Assembly: GCA_035720945.1 (NCBI GenBank)
Contig: DASTNK010000051.1
Location: 1 to 21,445, forward strand
DNA: 21,445 bases
Direction: 5' to 3'
From: SCQX01 sp035720945
GTDB lineage: Bacteria > Pseudomonadota > Gammaproteobacteria > Burkholderiales > Burkholderiaceae_B
Below are positions 1 to 8,375 of the stretch, one piece after another. How positions within the stretch are numbered: position 1 is the stretch's first letter; each line of letters begins with the position of its first letter. Position numbers and translations under genes: made by a program. The notes below the pieces were generated by a model. The model did no database searches. It was not told the DNA's origin and was given only the letters and a program-made list of their open reading frames with translations.

Positions 1-761
1 ACCGGATCGGCAAGACCCCCATTCTGGCCACAATCCTGGTGGGTGGTGATCCAGCCTCGGCCACGTACGTCAAGATGAAGGGTAACGCCTGCCGCCGTGT
101 GGGCATGGATTCCCTCAAGGTCGAACTCCCGGAAAGCATCACCACGGAACAGCTTCTGGCGGAAATCGCCCGCCTCAATGCCAACCCCGATGTGCATGGC
201 ATCCTGTTGCAGCACCCCGTGCCCGCGCAGATCGATGAACGTGCCTGCTTCGACGCCATCGCCCTGGAAAAAGACGTGGACGGGGTCACCTGCCTGGGTT
301 TCGGGCGCATGAGCATGGGCGAACGCGCCTATGGGTCGGCCACACCGGCCGGCATCATGTCGCTGCTGTCGGCCTATGACATCCCGCTGTCGGGCCGGCA
401 CGCGGTGGTGGTGGGCCGCAGCCCCATCCTGGGCAAGCCCATGGCCATGATGCTGCTGGCCGCCGACGCCACCATCACGGTCTGCCATTCCCGCACCCGG
501 GATCTGCCCGCATTGGTGCGGCAGGCCGATATCGTAGTCGGCGCGGTGGGCAAACCCGAGTTCATCAAGAGTGACTGGATCAAGGACGGCGCCGTGGTGG
601 TCGACGCGGGGTATCACCCATCGCGGGTGGGTGATATTGAACTGGGCGGCGTGATGTCGCGCGCGTTCGCCTACACGCCTGTGCCCGGCGGGGTGGGGCC
701 CATGACCATCGCCACACTGATGCGGCATACCGTCGAGGCGGGCGAACGATTGATACGCTGA
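1..761 (+). CDS. folD: FolD-like methylene-THF dehydrogenase/cyclohydrolase, 5' truncated by window edge
   Basis: Cytosolic enzyme of one-carbon metabolism that interconverts 5,10-methylene-THF, methenyl-THF and 10-formyl-THF with NADP+. The reading frame is open from base 3, and roughly the first 35 residues of a typical 285-residue FolD lie outside the window. Visible signatures are YVKMKGNA (the conserved Tyr and catalytic Lys), a Gln in LLQHPVP, the Asp in EKDVDG, the Rossmann segment VVVGRSPILGKPMA, and the C-terminal block YTPVPGGVGPMTIATL. Two family motifs differ from the standard enzyme: the usual QLPLP is QHPVP, and the segment after KDVDG is VTCLGFGRM instead of the usual F-x-P-x-N-x-G-R-L. 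The catalytic Lys, Gln and Asp are all kept, so it is probably active, but it may be a second, divergent FolD paralogue. It converges on the next gene across about 146 bp in which I see no clear gene or terminator. Confidence 0.9.
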   Translation, partial: RIGKTPILATILVGGDPASATYVKMKGNACRRVGMDSLKVELPESITTEQLLAEIARLNANPDVHGILLQHPVPAQIDERACFDAIALEKDVDGVTCLGFGRMSMGERAYGSATPAGIMSLLSAYDIPLSGRHAVVVGRSPILGKPMAMMLLAADATITVCHSRTRDLPALVRQADIVVGAVGKPEFIKSDWIKDGAVVVDAGYHPSRVGDIELGGVMSRAFAYTPVPGGVGPMTIATLMRHTVEAGERLIR

Positions 762-907
762 TGGCGTTGGCGTGGTTGTGCCGGGTGGTGCCCCGATTGG
801 CTAAAGATTCCCTTATCCATGGATGTCTTCCGGGGCGACAAGCTGGTTTGGTCGGAGAGCTCCCTTCGGGATGGTATAGAGATCGGGGCGTGCGCTGTGG
901 AAGACGC

Positions 908-1861
908 TTAGCACCCGCGGAATTCTCTCCGATACATCGATGGCGTGGTGTTGAGCGCCGCCGCGAAGTGCTGTCGCATCGATAACGGCGTGCCGAACCC
1001 CGCCTGTTCCGCAATGCGCTCAACAGGCTGGGTGGTGGCTTCCAGCAGGCGTTGCGCCAGCGCCAGCCGCTGCGTCAATAGCCATTGACCCACCGTGGTG
1101 CCCGTGTGCTGGCGAAAGTGGCGGGTGAAGCTGCGCCGGCTCATGGCCGCGCGCGCCGCCAGGGAATCCAGACTATGGGTTTGCTCCAGGTGGCTGGCGG
1201 CCCAGTCCAGTGTCGTGGTGAGCGGTGTTTCCTTGGTTGTTTGCAGCAAGGGTTGCTCGATGTATTGAGCCTGGCTGCCCTGCCGATGGGGGGGGACCAC
1301 CAGGGTGCGGGCGATATGGCCGGCCGCTTCCGCGCCGCACAGCCGCCGCACCACGTGCAGGCAACAATCGATGCCGGCCGCGGTGCCCGCGGAAGTGAGG
1401 ATGTCGCCTTCATCGACATACAGCACGTTGGGATCGACATGTATCGCCGGGTAGCGCTCGGCGAAGCGTGAGGCCCAACGCCAGTGTGTGGTGGCGCGAT
1501 GGCCATCCAACAAACCGGCGGCGGCCAGCACGAAGGCCCCAAGACACAGGCCGACGACCAGGGCTCCACGCTCGTGGGCGCGCCGCAAGGCGGCCAGCAG
1601 TGGCTCTGGAGGCGTTTCGCGCGGGTCACGCCAGGACGGCACCACGATGATGTCGGCCCAGGATAGTGTCCGTAGAGTGTGTTGGGTGGCGATGCTGAAA
1701 CCCGCCTGGGTGCGCAGTTCACCGGGTTCCGCCGCGCATACGCGCAAGTCGAACAATTGTGCCTGCGTGTCCGGGGTCTCGGCGAACACCGCACAGGGCA
1801 CCGACAAATGAAACGGCCGGATCTGGTCGAACGCCACGACCGCGACGCGTGTAAGAGCCAT
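908..1861 (-). CDS. GlxA-family transcriptional regulator (DJ-1/PfpI domain + AraC HTH)
   Basis: Predicted cytosolic DNA-binding regulator of 317 residues. The N-terminal half (about residues 4-175) is a DJ-1/PfpI amidase-like fold with the nucleophile-elbow region VVGLCLGAFVLAAAGLLDG (Cys106), followed by ATTHW. The C-terminal hundred residues form an AraC-type double helix-turn-helix, with SLDSLAARAAMSRRSFTRHF as the first helix pair and PVERIAEQAGFGTPLSMRQHF as the second. The ATG at 1861 is preferred over an in-frame upstream start because GGAGAGGG lies just upstream of it. It is divergent from a cysteine hydrolase gene, a pairing often seen for GlxA-type regulators, so it probably controls that gene and possibly itself. 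The effector is unknown, and the DJ-1-like domain in this family is usually taken to be a sensor and not an enzyme. Confidence 0.88.
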   Translation of the reverse strand: MALTRVAVVAFDQIRPFHLSVPCAVFAETPDTQAQLFDLRVCAAEPGELRTQAGFSIATQHTLRTLSWADIIVVPSWRDPRETPPEPLLAALRRAHERGALVVGLCLGAFVLAAAGLLDGHRATTHWRWASRFAERYPAIHVDPNVLYVDEGDILTSAGTAAGIDCCLHVVRRLCGAEAAGHIARTLVVPPHRQGSQAQYIEQPLLQTTKETPLTTTLDWAASHLEQTHSLDSLAARAAMSRRSFTRHFRQHTGTTVGQWLLTQRLALAQRLLEATTQPVERIAEQAGFGTPLSMRQHFAAALNTTPSMYRREFRGC

Positions 1862-1878
1862 GTCCCTCTCCGTAGTCT

Positions 1879-1918
1879 TGAATGGCCCGATTATAACTAA
1901 AAATGGCATTCAGGCCAC
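1879..1918 (-). promoter_or_regulatory. Promoter of the GlxA-type regulator with overlapping imperfect palindrome
   Basis: On the minus strand a perfect TATAAT -10 hexamer lies at 1890-1895, about 30 bases before the regulator start codon. The -35 region (about 1913-1918, GTGGCC) is poor. An imperfect inverted repeat, TGAATGGCC at 1879-1887 against GGCATTCA at 1905-1912, brackets the -10, which would suit autoregulation or control of both divergent genes. This is prediction only. Confidence 0.45.
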
Positions 1919-2016
1919 TTCTGGAATATCCACCGGCAACGGATAATGATTTCACCGGGACTGCTTGGGGATCCTCTGAACCCCATGTCCCTTCACCAGC
2001 CAGAAGGAATACCGCC

Positions 2017-2661
2017 ATGACTCAATCTCCCGCCCCGCACCGTGCCCTGATCGTGATCGATGTGCAGAATGAATACGAAACCGGAGGATTGCGGATCCAG
2101 TATCCACCAATGCGCGATTCGCTGCGCAATATCGGCCGCGCCATGGACGCTGCGCACGCGGCAGGCATTCCGGTGATCGTGGTGCAGCAGTCCTCGCCGA
2201 CTGACTCTCCCTTGTTCGCCACCGGTTCGCATGGCTGGGAACTTTGTGAAGTCGTCGCCAGCCGGCCGCACGATCACTACCTGCGCAAGCAGCTTCCCAG
2301 CGCTTTCGCGGGCACGGATCTTGGGGAGTGGCTGAAGGGCCATGCCATCGATACGCTGGCGGTTGTCGGCTACATGACGCACAACTGCAACGACACCACC
2401 ATCAAGCATGCCTTCGACACCGGCATGCAGGTGGAGTTCCTGATGGATGCCTCGGGAAGCGTGCCGTACGCCAATCGCGCGGGCTTCGCCACGGCGGAGG
2501 AGATCCACCGCGTGTTCGCGGTGGTGGAGCAGTCGCGCTTCGCGGCGGTGATGACGACCGATGAGTGGGTTGGCCATGTCACCGAAGGGACCAAGCCCGA
2601 GCGCGACAACATCCACGCTTCGCACCAACGGGCGCTCGCGCGGGTCGCCGTGGCGGCGTGA
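2017..2661 (+). CDS. Cysteine hydrolase, isochorismatase-like fold
   Basis: Cytosolic hydrolase of 214 residues from the isochorismatase/nicotinamidase superfamily. The start at 2017 is chosen because it follows AGAAGGAAT and begins just before the first beta strand; the frame is open further upstream but has no good ribosome site. The catalytic triad is visible: Asp15 in ALIVIDVQNEY, Lys91 in LRKQLPSAF, and Cys124 in VVGYMTHNCNDTT, preceded by the typical non-proline cis-peptide region. Members hydrolyse amides, ureido acids or enol ethers; the substrate here cannot be read from sequence. It is divergent from the GlxA-type regulator, which probably controls it. Isochorismatase proper is less likely because there are no siderophore genes nearby. 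Confidence 0.85.
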   Translation: MTQSPAPHRALIVIDVQNEYETGGLRIQYPPMRDSLRNIGRAMDAAHAAGIPVIVVQQSSPTDSPLFATGSHGWELCEVVASRPHDHYLRKQLPSAFAGTDLGEWLKGHAIDTLAVVGYMTHNCNDTTIKHAFDTGMQVEFLMDASGSVPYANRAGFATAEEIHRVFAVVEQSRFAAVMTTDEWVGHVTEGTKPERDNIHASHQRALARVAVAA

Positions 2662-2668
2662 TGACTCG

Positions 2669-2708
2669 AGGCGCGGTGGACTGCGGTTGATTTGTTTGCG
2701 CCGCGCCT
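2669..2708. terminator. Possible weak bidirectional terminator stem between convergent genes
   Basis: AGGCGCGG (2669-2676) and CCGCGCCT (2701-2708) form a perfect 8-bp GC-rich inverted repeat with a 24-base loop between the convergent cysteine hydrolase and kdpE genes. The loop is long and no good T-tract follows on either strand, so this may act only weakly or not at all. Confidence 0.25.
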
Positions 2709-2755
2709 TGATTTCATGGTCACTATGCAGAGCCCCCGATTTCATTCCGCCCGGA

Positions 2756-3472
2756 TCACTCTTTGATCGTGACCACCTCAACCCCGGCAAGCCGGTATCC
2801 CACCTGTAATTCCGTCAGCAGGTACTGGGGCATCGCGGGCTCTTCCTCGAGTTTCTGGCGCAGATTCATCATGTAGATGCGCACGTAGTGAGCCCGCTCG
2901 GTGTGATGGACACCCCAGACTTCCTGAAGAAGCTGGCGCGAAGTCAGCACCTTGCCGTGGCCACGAATCAAGGCCCCGAGCAGCCGGAATTCTATCCGGG
3001 TCAGATGCACGGGCTGGCCGCCGCGGGTGACTTCGTGGGTGGTCAGGTTCGCGCACACCTGCCCGAACCGCACGACGGTGCTCGATGATCCCTCGATTGG
3101 CGTCAGCGCGGCGCGTCGCAACTGGGCTCGCACGCGGGCCAGTAGTTCAGGCACGCCAAACGGTTTGACCAGGTAGTCGTCGGCGCCGGCATCCAGCGCC
3201 GCCACTTTTTCTGTCTCCTGTTCCCGGGCGGAAAGCACCACGACAGGAGCGGACGACCACCCCCGTAATTCCTGGATGAACGTCTTTCCATCGGCATCCG
3301 GGAGACCCAGATCCACGATAACCAGATCTGGTTTACGGCTGACGGATTCCATGCGTGCCTGTCTGGCGGTGGAGGCTTCGAACACATCGATGCCTTCCTG
3401 CTCGAGCGCCATTCTCGCGAAACGCCGAATGTCGGATTCGTCTTCCACGATCAGTACGCGGGGTTTGTCCAT
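2756..3472 (-). CDS. kdpE: KdpE response regulator
   Basis: Cytosolic OmpR/PhoB-type response regulator of 238 residues that activates kdpFABC when phosphorylated by KdpD. The receiver domain (residues 4-118) has the acidic pocket Glu10-Asp11, phosphoacceptor Asp54 in VIVDLGLPDADG, a Ser in VVLSARE and Lys103 in YLVKPF. The C-terminal winged-helix domain (about 130-228) contains LTRIEFRLLGALIRGHGKVLTSRQLL and the YVRIYMMNLRQKLE recognition region. Its start overlaps the 3' end of kdpD by 22 bp, which implies translational coupling; GAGG lies eight bases before the ATG inside kdpD. This is the standard KdpE architecture and length. Confidence 0.95.
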   Translation of the reverse strand: MDKPRVLIVEDESDIRRFARMALEQEGIDVFEASTARQARMESVSRKPDLVIVDLGLPDADGKTFIQELRGWSSAPVVVLSAREQETEKVAALDAGADDYLVKPFGVPELLARVRAQLRRAALTPIEGSSSTVVRFGQVCANLTTHEVTRGGQPVHLTRIEFRLLGALIRGHGKVLTSRQLLQEVWGVHHTERAHYVRIYMMNLRQKLEEEPAMPQYLLTELQVGYRLAGVEVVTIKE

Positions 3473-6147
3473 GGCTCTGCCTCTTCGGGTTCGATTTCAG
3501 GGGGATTGCCGCGCGGCAGGCGCACTTCGAAACAGGCGCCATGGGGCTGGAGCTGTTCCGCCCGTATGGCACCGCCGTGGGCGCCTATGATGCGGCGGCA
3601 TAAGGCCAGGCCAAGACCCACCCCCGCGTTGGAGGATTCCTTCTGACCACGCTCAAAAGGTTCGAAGAGCATTTCGGTATCGCGCACTTGGAAGCCGGGG
3701 CCGTCATCCTCCAGAAACACATGGATCGCGTCGTCGGACGCCCTGGCTTTCAGAAGGATCGTGGCGCCGGTTCCCGCGTACTTGGCCGCATTGTCCAGAA
3801 GGTTGACGAACACACGCTCCATGAGCAGGGCGTCGACATCGACCAGGGGAAGGTCGGCGGGCAGATCGGTCTTGACGCGTCGGCCAGCCAGGACGCGCGT
3901 CGACCGAGCCAGGGCGCTGCCGATGATCTCGTCGAGCGCATGCCAGTCCCGGTTCAGGCGGACGCCTTCACTTTGCATGCGAGCCAGATCCAGCAGATTG
4001 AGGACAAGGCGCTGCAACTCCTCCGCCTGGACACGGATGGCGCTGGCGAGCTCCACGTGCTGTTCGCGGGGCAGCCGTTCCGGTTGCTCCAAGGTTTCAG
4101 CCAGTCCGCGGATCGCCGTCAGTGGCGTTTTGAGATCGTGGGATATGGCGGCGAGCAGGGCGTTGCGCAACCGCTCACCCCCCATCTTCACCAGTGTGTC
4201 CTGGGCGATCTCGACGAAGTGTATGCGCTCCAGCGCCATGGCGATGGACGAGCAGAATGCGTCGAGCAGGCGCCGGTCATCGGGATCCGCGGGAATGGCG
4301 CCATCGGCGGGGTATAGCGCCAGAACGCCGCGCACCCGCATGGGGGCCTTCAGTGGAATGTATCGCGCGCTGGCGCCGCTGAGGGTTTCTGTGCCCAGGC
4401 CGGCCGGTTGAGTGTGGTCGTAGACCCATTGCGCGACAGTGAGGTCGACGAAGCCGGTGTTCTGGACAGCGATCAATTTGCTGGACAAATCCGGCAGGAT
4501 GAGTGCCACACGCACCGACAGCAGCGGCGCGATGGTGTCGGTACAGATGGCGACGATTTGTTCGGCCTTGATCGCGGCCGACAAGTCGCGGGCCACGCGC
4601 GCCAACGCCGCGGCGCGTCGTTCCCCTTCGGTGGCCATCTTCGCTTCGGCCCGCAGACGCGCGGCCAACTGGCTGATGACGAGCGCGACAGTGAGCATCA
4701 GCGTGAACGTGAACAGGTATTGCGTATCCGCCACGGTGAACGACCACCGCGGTTCGACAAAGAAAAAATCGAACAATGCCACGCAGAGGAGCGCCGACCA
4801 GGCCCCCGCCGCCCGCCCCAGGCGCAACGCGACGAGCACGACCGTCAGCAGGAACAGCATCACCACATTGGACAAGTCGAAGACACGCAGGAGCCAGCTG
4901 GCGACCAGCGTGGCGAGACCACAGGACAGCGTGGCCAAGGCCAGGCGCGGCAGGTAACCGGATGGTGCGGGCGAGGGGGCGGGCTGCCTTGGGCGCGCGG
5001 CCGGAGGCGTGGGACCCCCGTGTCCGATCAGGATCAGGCCGATTTCAGGATTGGCGCGACCGATTCGTTCAGCGACCCCGGCCCGCCAGGGCCGCCAGCC
5101 ACGTGTGACGGCACGCCCGATCACCATTTTTGTGACATTGCGCGTGTGGGCGTAGTCGAGCAGGGTTTCGGCGACTTCCTCGCCCGCAAGGTTGGTGAAT
5201 TCGGCCCCGAGGGCTTTCGCGGATTCCGCCAGTGCACGCAGATTCTCGCGTTCCTCGGGGTGGCGTCCACGACGCAGTTCGTCGACATGAACAACGATCC
5301 AGTCGGCTTGCAGGCGTTGGGCCAGTCGGGCACCTTCTCTCAGAAGGGTTTCCTGGGAGCGACCGGTGCGTATGCAGACCATGAGCCGCTCGTGGGTGGG
5401 CCATACGGTCTGGATCGCATTCGATATCCGGTAGCTGCGCACGTCGGAGTTGACTCGATCCGCCACCCGGCGCAGCGCCAGCTCCCGCAGTGCGAAGAGA
5501 TTGCCCTTGCGGAAGAAGTTCTGGCGCGCGCGCTGTGCCGCCGCGTCGAGGTAGACCTTCCCGGCTCCCAGCCGGACCAGCAAGTCGTCGGGCGGCAAGT
5601 CTATGAGAATGACTTCGGCGGCCGCATCGAAGATCCGGTCCGGTACGGTTTCCCGTACGCGTATGCCGGTGATGCCGCCTACGACGTCGTTCAGACTGTC
5701 AAGATGCTGGACGTTCAGCGTGGTGTAGATGTCGATGCCCGCGTCCAGCAGTTCCTCGACATCCCGCCAGCGTTTGGCGTGGCGGCTGCCAGGCACATTG
5801 GAATGCGCCAGCTCGTCGACCAGAACCAGCTGATACCCGGCGGACAGCGCGCCATCCAGGTCGAATTCCTGAAGAACGTGTTCCCGGTGGTCCAGCCGTT
5901 TGAGGGGCAAGGCGGGCAGCCCGTCGAGCAGATCCCCTGTTTCGGGGCGTCCGTGGGTTTCGACGATGCCGATCACGACGGAAACTCCTTCGGCCTGGCG
6001 CTGTGCGGCGGCCTGGAGCATGGCGTATGTCTTGCCCACACCCGCGCAGGCGCCAAAGAATATCTTGAGCCGGCCGCGTGTGGTTCTGGCGGCCTCTTCG
6101 GTGACGGCCTTGAGAAGCTCGTCGGGATTGGGGCGTAGGTCTTTCAA
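3451..6147 (-). CDS. kdpD: KdpD osmosensitive K+ channel histidine kinase
   Basis: Inner-membrane sensor kinase and phosphatase for KdpE, 898 residues, full length. Domains in order: N-terminal KdpD domain with Walker A GACAGVGKT (residues 32-40) and VLVDELAHSN (108-117); universal-stress-like domain (about 253-376); four DUF4118 membrane spans (about 400-495) ending in SQLAARLRAEAK; a GAF-like domain (about 515-640); a HisKA dimerisation domain with phosphoacceptor His670 in AAISHDLKTPLTAIRG; and the HATPase domain with N-box FVNLLDNAAKY, G1 EDDGPGF and G2 GVGLGLAL. The start is a TTG at 6147: the frame has no ATG or GTG between it and an upstream TAG, and the translated start LRPNPDELL matches the usual KdpD N-terminus. 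No strong ribosome site precedes it, which suggests low expression. It lies 132 bp after kdpB and is probably in the same transcript. Confidence 0.95.
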   Translation of the reverse strand: MKDLRPNPDELLKAVTEEAARTTRGRLKIFFGACAGVGKTYAMLQAAAQRQAEGVSVVIGIVETHGRPETGDLLDGLPALPLKRLDHREHVLQEFDLDGALSAGYQLVLVDELAHSNVPGSRHAKRWRDVEELLDAGIDIYTTLNVQHLDSLNDVVGGITGIRVRETVPDRIFDAAAEVILIDLPPDDLLVRLGAGKVYLDAAAQRARQNFFRKGNLFALRELALRRVADRVNSDVRSYRISNAIQTVWPTHERLMVCIRTGRSQETLLREGARLAQRLQADWIVVHVDELRRGRHPEERENLRALAESAKALGAEFTNLAGEEVAETLLDYAHTRNVTKMVIGRAVTRGWRPWRAGVAERIGRANPEIGLILIGHGGPTPPAARPRQPAPSPAPSGYLPRLALATLSCGLATLVASWLLRVFDLSNVVMLFLLTVVLVALRLGRAAGAWSALLCVALFDFFFVEPRWSFTVADTQYLFTFTLMLTVALVISQLAARLRAEAKMATEGERRAAALARVARDLSAAIKAEQIVAICTDTIAPLLSVRVALILPDLSSKLIAVQNTGFVDLTVAQWVYDHTQPAGLGTETLSGASARYIPLKAPMRVRGVLALYPADGAIPADPDDRRLLDAFCSSIAMALERIHFVEIAQDTLVKMGGERLRNALLAAISHDLKTPLTAIRGLAETLEQPERLPREQHVELASAIRVQAEELQRLVLNLLDLARMQSEGVRLNRDWHALDEIIGSALARSTRVLAGRRVKTDLPADLPLVDVDALLMERVFVNLLDNAAKYAGTGATILLKARASDDAIHVFLEDDGPGFQVRDTEMLFEPFERGQKESSNAGVGLGLALCRRIIGAHGGAIRAEQLQPHGACFEVRLPRGNPPEIEPEEAEPWTNPAY

Positions 6148-6233
6148 TGCCGATTCGTGGCTGGATGAGAGGGCCCGGGCACACTATGGGAGGCGTCGCA
6201 TGGCGTGGGGAAGGGCTGGAGTCCGCCGCCGCG

Positions 6234-6264
6234 GGCTCCGTTCAGATGTTATCTTACCGGAGCC
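6234..6264. repeat. Perfect 7-bp inverted repeat in the kdpB-kdpD gap
   Basis: GGCTCCG (6234-6240) and CGGAGCC (6258-6264) form a perfect inverted repeat around a 17-base AT-rich loop, 16 bases after the kdpB stop codon on the minus strand. No T-tract follows, so it is not a normal intrinsic terminator. It could lower read-through or stabilise the 3' end of kdpFABC relative to kdpDE. Confidence 0.45.
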
Positions 6265-6279
6265 TGGCGCGATGGCGTT

Positions 6280-8364
6280 TCAGAAGAACGGTGTCAGCAG
6301 CATATCGATGAGCTTGATGCCTATGAATGGCGCGATCACGCCTCCCACGCCATAGATCATCAAGTTGCGCCACAGCAGTGTGTGGGCGGGTTCCGCCCGA
6401 TACCGCACACCTTTCAGCGCCAGAGGGATCAGCACCACGATGATCAGAGCGTTGAAGATGACCGCGGACAGAATCGCCGACGCTGGGCTATGCAGACCCA
6501 TGACGTTGAGCGCGCCCAGTGCCGGATACGTGGCGACGAAGGCGGCGGGAATGATGGCGAAGTACTTGGCCAGATCGTTGGCCACACTGAAAGTGGTCAA
6601 CGCACCCCGCGTCATGATCATCTGCTTGCCGACCTCGACCACCCGCATGAGCTTGGTTGGATTGCTGTCCAGGTCCACCATGTTGCCGGCCTCCTTGGCC
6701 GCCTGTGTGCCGCTGTTCATCGCCACGGCGACGTCGGCCTGGGCGAGCGCTGGCGCATCGTTGGTGCCATCTCCCGTCATGGCCACAAGATGGCCGTCGG
6801 CCTGATATTCGCGGATCAGGCGCAGCTTGTCTTCCGGCGTGGCCTCCGCCAGATAGTCATCCACGCCGGCCTCGGCCGCGATGCTGGCAGCGGTCAGCTT
6901 GTTGTCGCCGGTGATCATCACCGTCTTGATACCCATCTTGCGCAAATCGGCGAATCGCTCCTTTATGCCGCTCTTGACGATGTCTTTCAGCTCCACGACT
7001 CCCATGACTTTGCAACCGTCGTAGACCGCCAGTGGTGTGCCGCCACGACGGGAAATGTCATCGGCCAGTTCCTCCACCTCGGCCGGGAATACACCGCCCC
7101 GCGCTTCGATGTCGGCGCGGATCGCGGAAGCGGCGCCCTTGCGGATCTTTCTGGCACCGATGTCCAGGCCGCTCATACGGGTCCGCGCCGTGAACGGTAT
7201 GGCAAGACTTGTTTCCGGTTGCTGGGCATGAAGGCCGAAGCGGCCCTTGGCCAGAGCGACGATGGAACGGCCTTCCGGGGTTTCATCCGCCAGCGAGGAA
7301 AGCAGGGCACTCTCGGCGAGCGCCCGTTCGTCGACGCCTGGCGCGGGTTTGAACGCCACGGCTTCCCGGTTCCCCAGCGTGATGGTGCCGGTCTTGTCCA
7401 GCAACAGCACGTCCACATCTCCGGCCGCCTCGATGGCGCGGCCGGATGTGGCCAGCACGTTTGCACGCATCATGCGGCTCATGCCGGCTATGCCAATGGC
7501 GGAGAGCAGCGCGCCTATGGTGGTCGGGATGAGGCACACCAGCAGGGCGATGAGCACCGTCAGGCTCACTGGGGAACCGGCTCGGGCCAACAAGACGCTG
7601 AAACTCGAGAACGGAAGCAGGGTGACGCATACCAGCAGGAAGATGATGGTCAGCGCGACCAGAAAGATGGTCAAGGCTATTTCGTTTGGTGTCTTGCCAC
7701 GCTTGGCGCCCTCCACCATGGCGATCATCCGATCAAGAAACGCTTCGCCAGGATTGGCCGTCACGCGCACGACAATCCAGTCCGACAGGACTTTTGTGCC
7801 GCCTGTCACAGAGGAAAAGTCACCGCCGGATTCCCTGATGACCGGAGCGGACTCCCCGGTGATGGCTGACTCGTCGACAGCGGCCACGCCTTCTATGACT
7901 TCGCCGTCGGCGGGGATGATGTCGCCAGCGGTAACCAGCACGACGGTGCCTACGACCAATTCATCGCTTGGCGCCCGGTAAGATGCGCCGCCGTAGTGCG
8001 GTTCGTTGAGCACTTTCGCGTAGACGCGCTTGCGCGTCGCGCGCAGAGCTTCGGCTTGCGCCTTGCCGCGTCCTTCGGCCAGCGCTTCCGCGGCGTTGGC
8101 GAACAAAACGGTGAACCACAGCCAGCAGGCCACGGCGAGGATGAATCCGGCCGGGGCGTCCCCCGATCCGTCAAGGGCCTGAAGCCAAAGCAACGTGGTG
8201 GCGATGCTGCCCAGATACACCACGAACATGACCGGATTCCTCCACTGCGTCCGTGGGGCGAGTTTCCTGAAAGCCTCGATCAGGATGGACCTCCAGCGCA
8301 ATGGTTTGGCGGTTTTGGGGAACGTGGCGGCTTGTTCAATTGAGGAAGTGGGTGTTTGAGACAT
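6280..8364 (-). CDS. kdpB: KdpB, K+-transporting P-type ATPase subunit
   Basis: ATP-hydrolysing subunit of the Kdp pump in the inner membrane, 694 residues (family about 680). Visible P-type ATPase features: actuator motif TGES at 169-172, membrane motif LIPTTIGALLSAIG (M4, near 278-291), phosphorylated Asp323 in DKTGTITLGNR, the nucleotide domain, MTGDGTNDAPALAQADVAVAMNSGT near the hinge, and a cluster of C-terminal spans. The ATG at 8364 is preferred over an in-frame upstream GTG because it follows GGAG, matches the normal family N-terminus and leaves 11 bp after kdpC. Membrane spans fall near 43-63, 70-90, 228-250 and 263-290 and in the last 120 residues. Confidence 0.97.
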   Translation of the reverse strand: MSQTPTSSIEQAATFPKTAKPLRWRSILIEAFRKLAPRTQWRNPVMFVVYLGSIATTLLWLQALDGSGDAPAGFILAVACWLWFTVLFANAAEALAEGRGKAQAEALRATRKRVYAKVLNEPHYGGASYRAPSDELVVGTVVLVTAGDIIPADGEVIEGVAAVDESAITGESAPVIRESGGDFSSVTGGTKVLSDWIVVRVTANPGEAFLDRMIAMVEGAKRGKTPNEIALTIFLVALTIIFLLVCVTLLPFSSFSVLLARAGSPVSLTVLIALLVCLIPTTIGALLSAIGIAGMSRMMRANVLATSGRAIEAAGDVDVLLLDKTGTITLGNREAVAFKPAPGVDERALAESALLSSLADETPEGRSIVALAKGRFGLHAQQPETSLAIPFTARTRMSGLDIGARKIRKGAASAIRADIEARGGVFPAEVEELADDISRRGGTPLAVYDGCKVMGVVELKDIVKSGIKERFADLRKMGIKTVMITGDNKLTAASIAAEAGVDDYLAEATPEDKLRLIREYQADGHLVAMTGDGTNDAPALAQADVAVAMNSGTQAAKEAGNMVDLDSNPTKLMRVVEVGKQMIMTRGALTTFSVANDLAKYFAIIPAAFVATYPALGALNVMGLHSPASAILSAVIFNALIIVVLIPLALKGVRYRAEPAHTLLWRNLMIYGVGGVIAPFIGIKLIDMLLTPFF

Positions 8365-8375
8365 AGGGGCTCCGA

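Noticed and set aside
762..907. Possible small gene or terminator between folD and the GlxA-type regulator
   Set aside because: Frames here have no ribosome site or motif, and the only stem (TCCC-TTC-GGGA) is too short and lacks a T-tract.
4408..6138. 576-codon open frame on the plus strand opposite kdpD
   Set aside because: It lies entirely antisense to a well-supported KdpD, has low-complexity Gln/Arg/Gly-rich content and no domain; long antisense frames are expected in high-GC coding DNA.
6205..7869. 554-codon open frame on the plus strand opposite kdpB
   Set aside because: Antisense to KdpB, His/Gln/Gly-rich composition, no recognisable motif.
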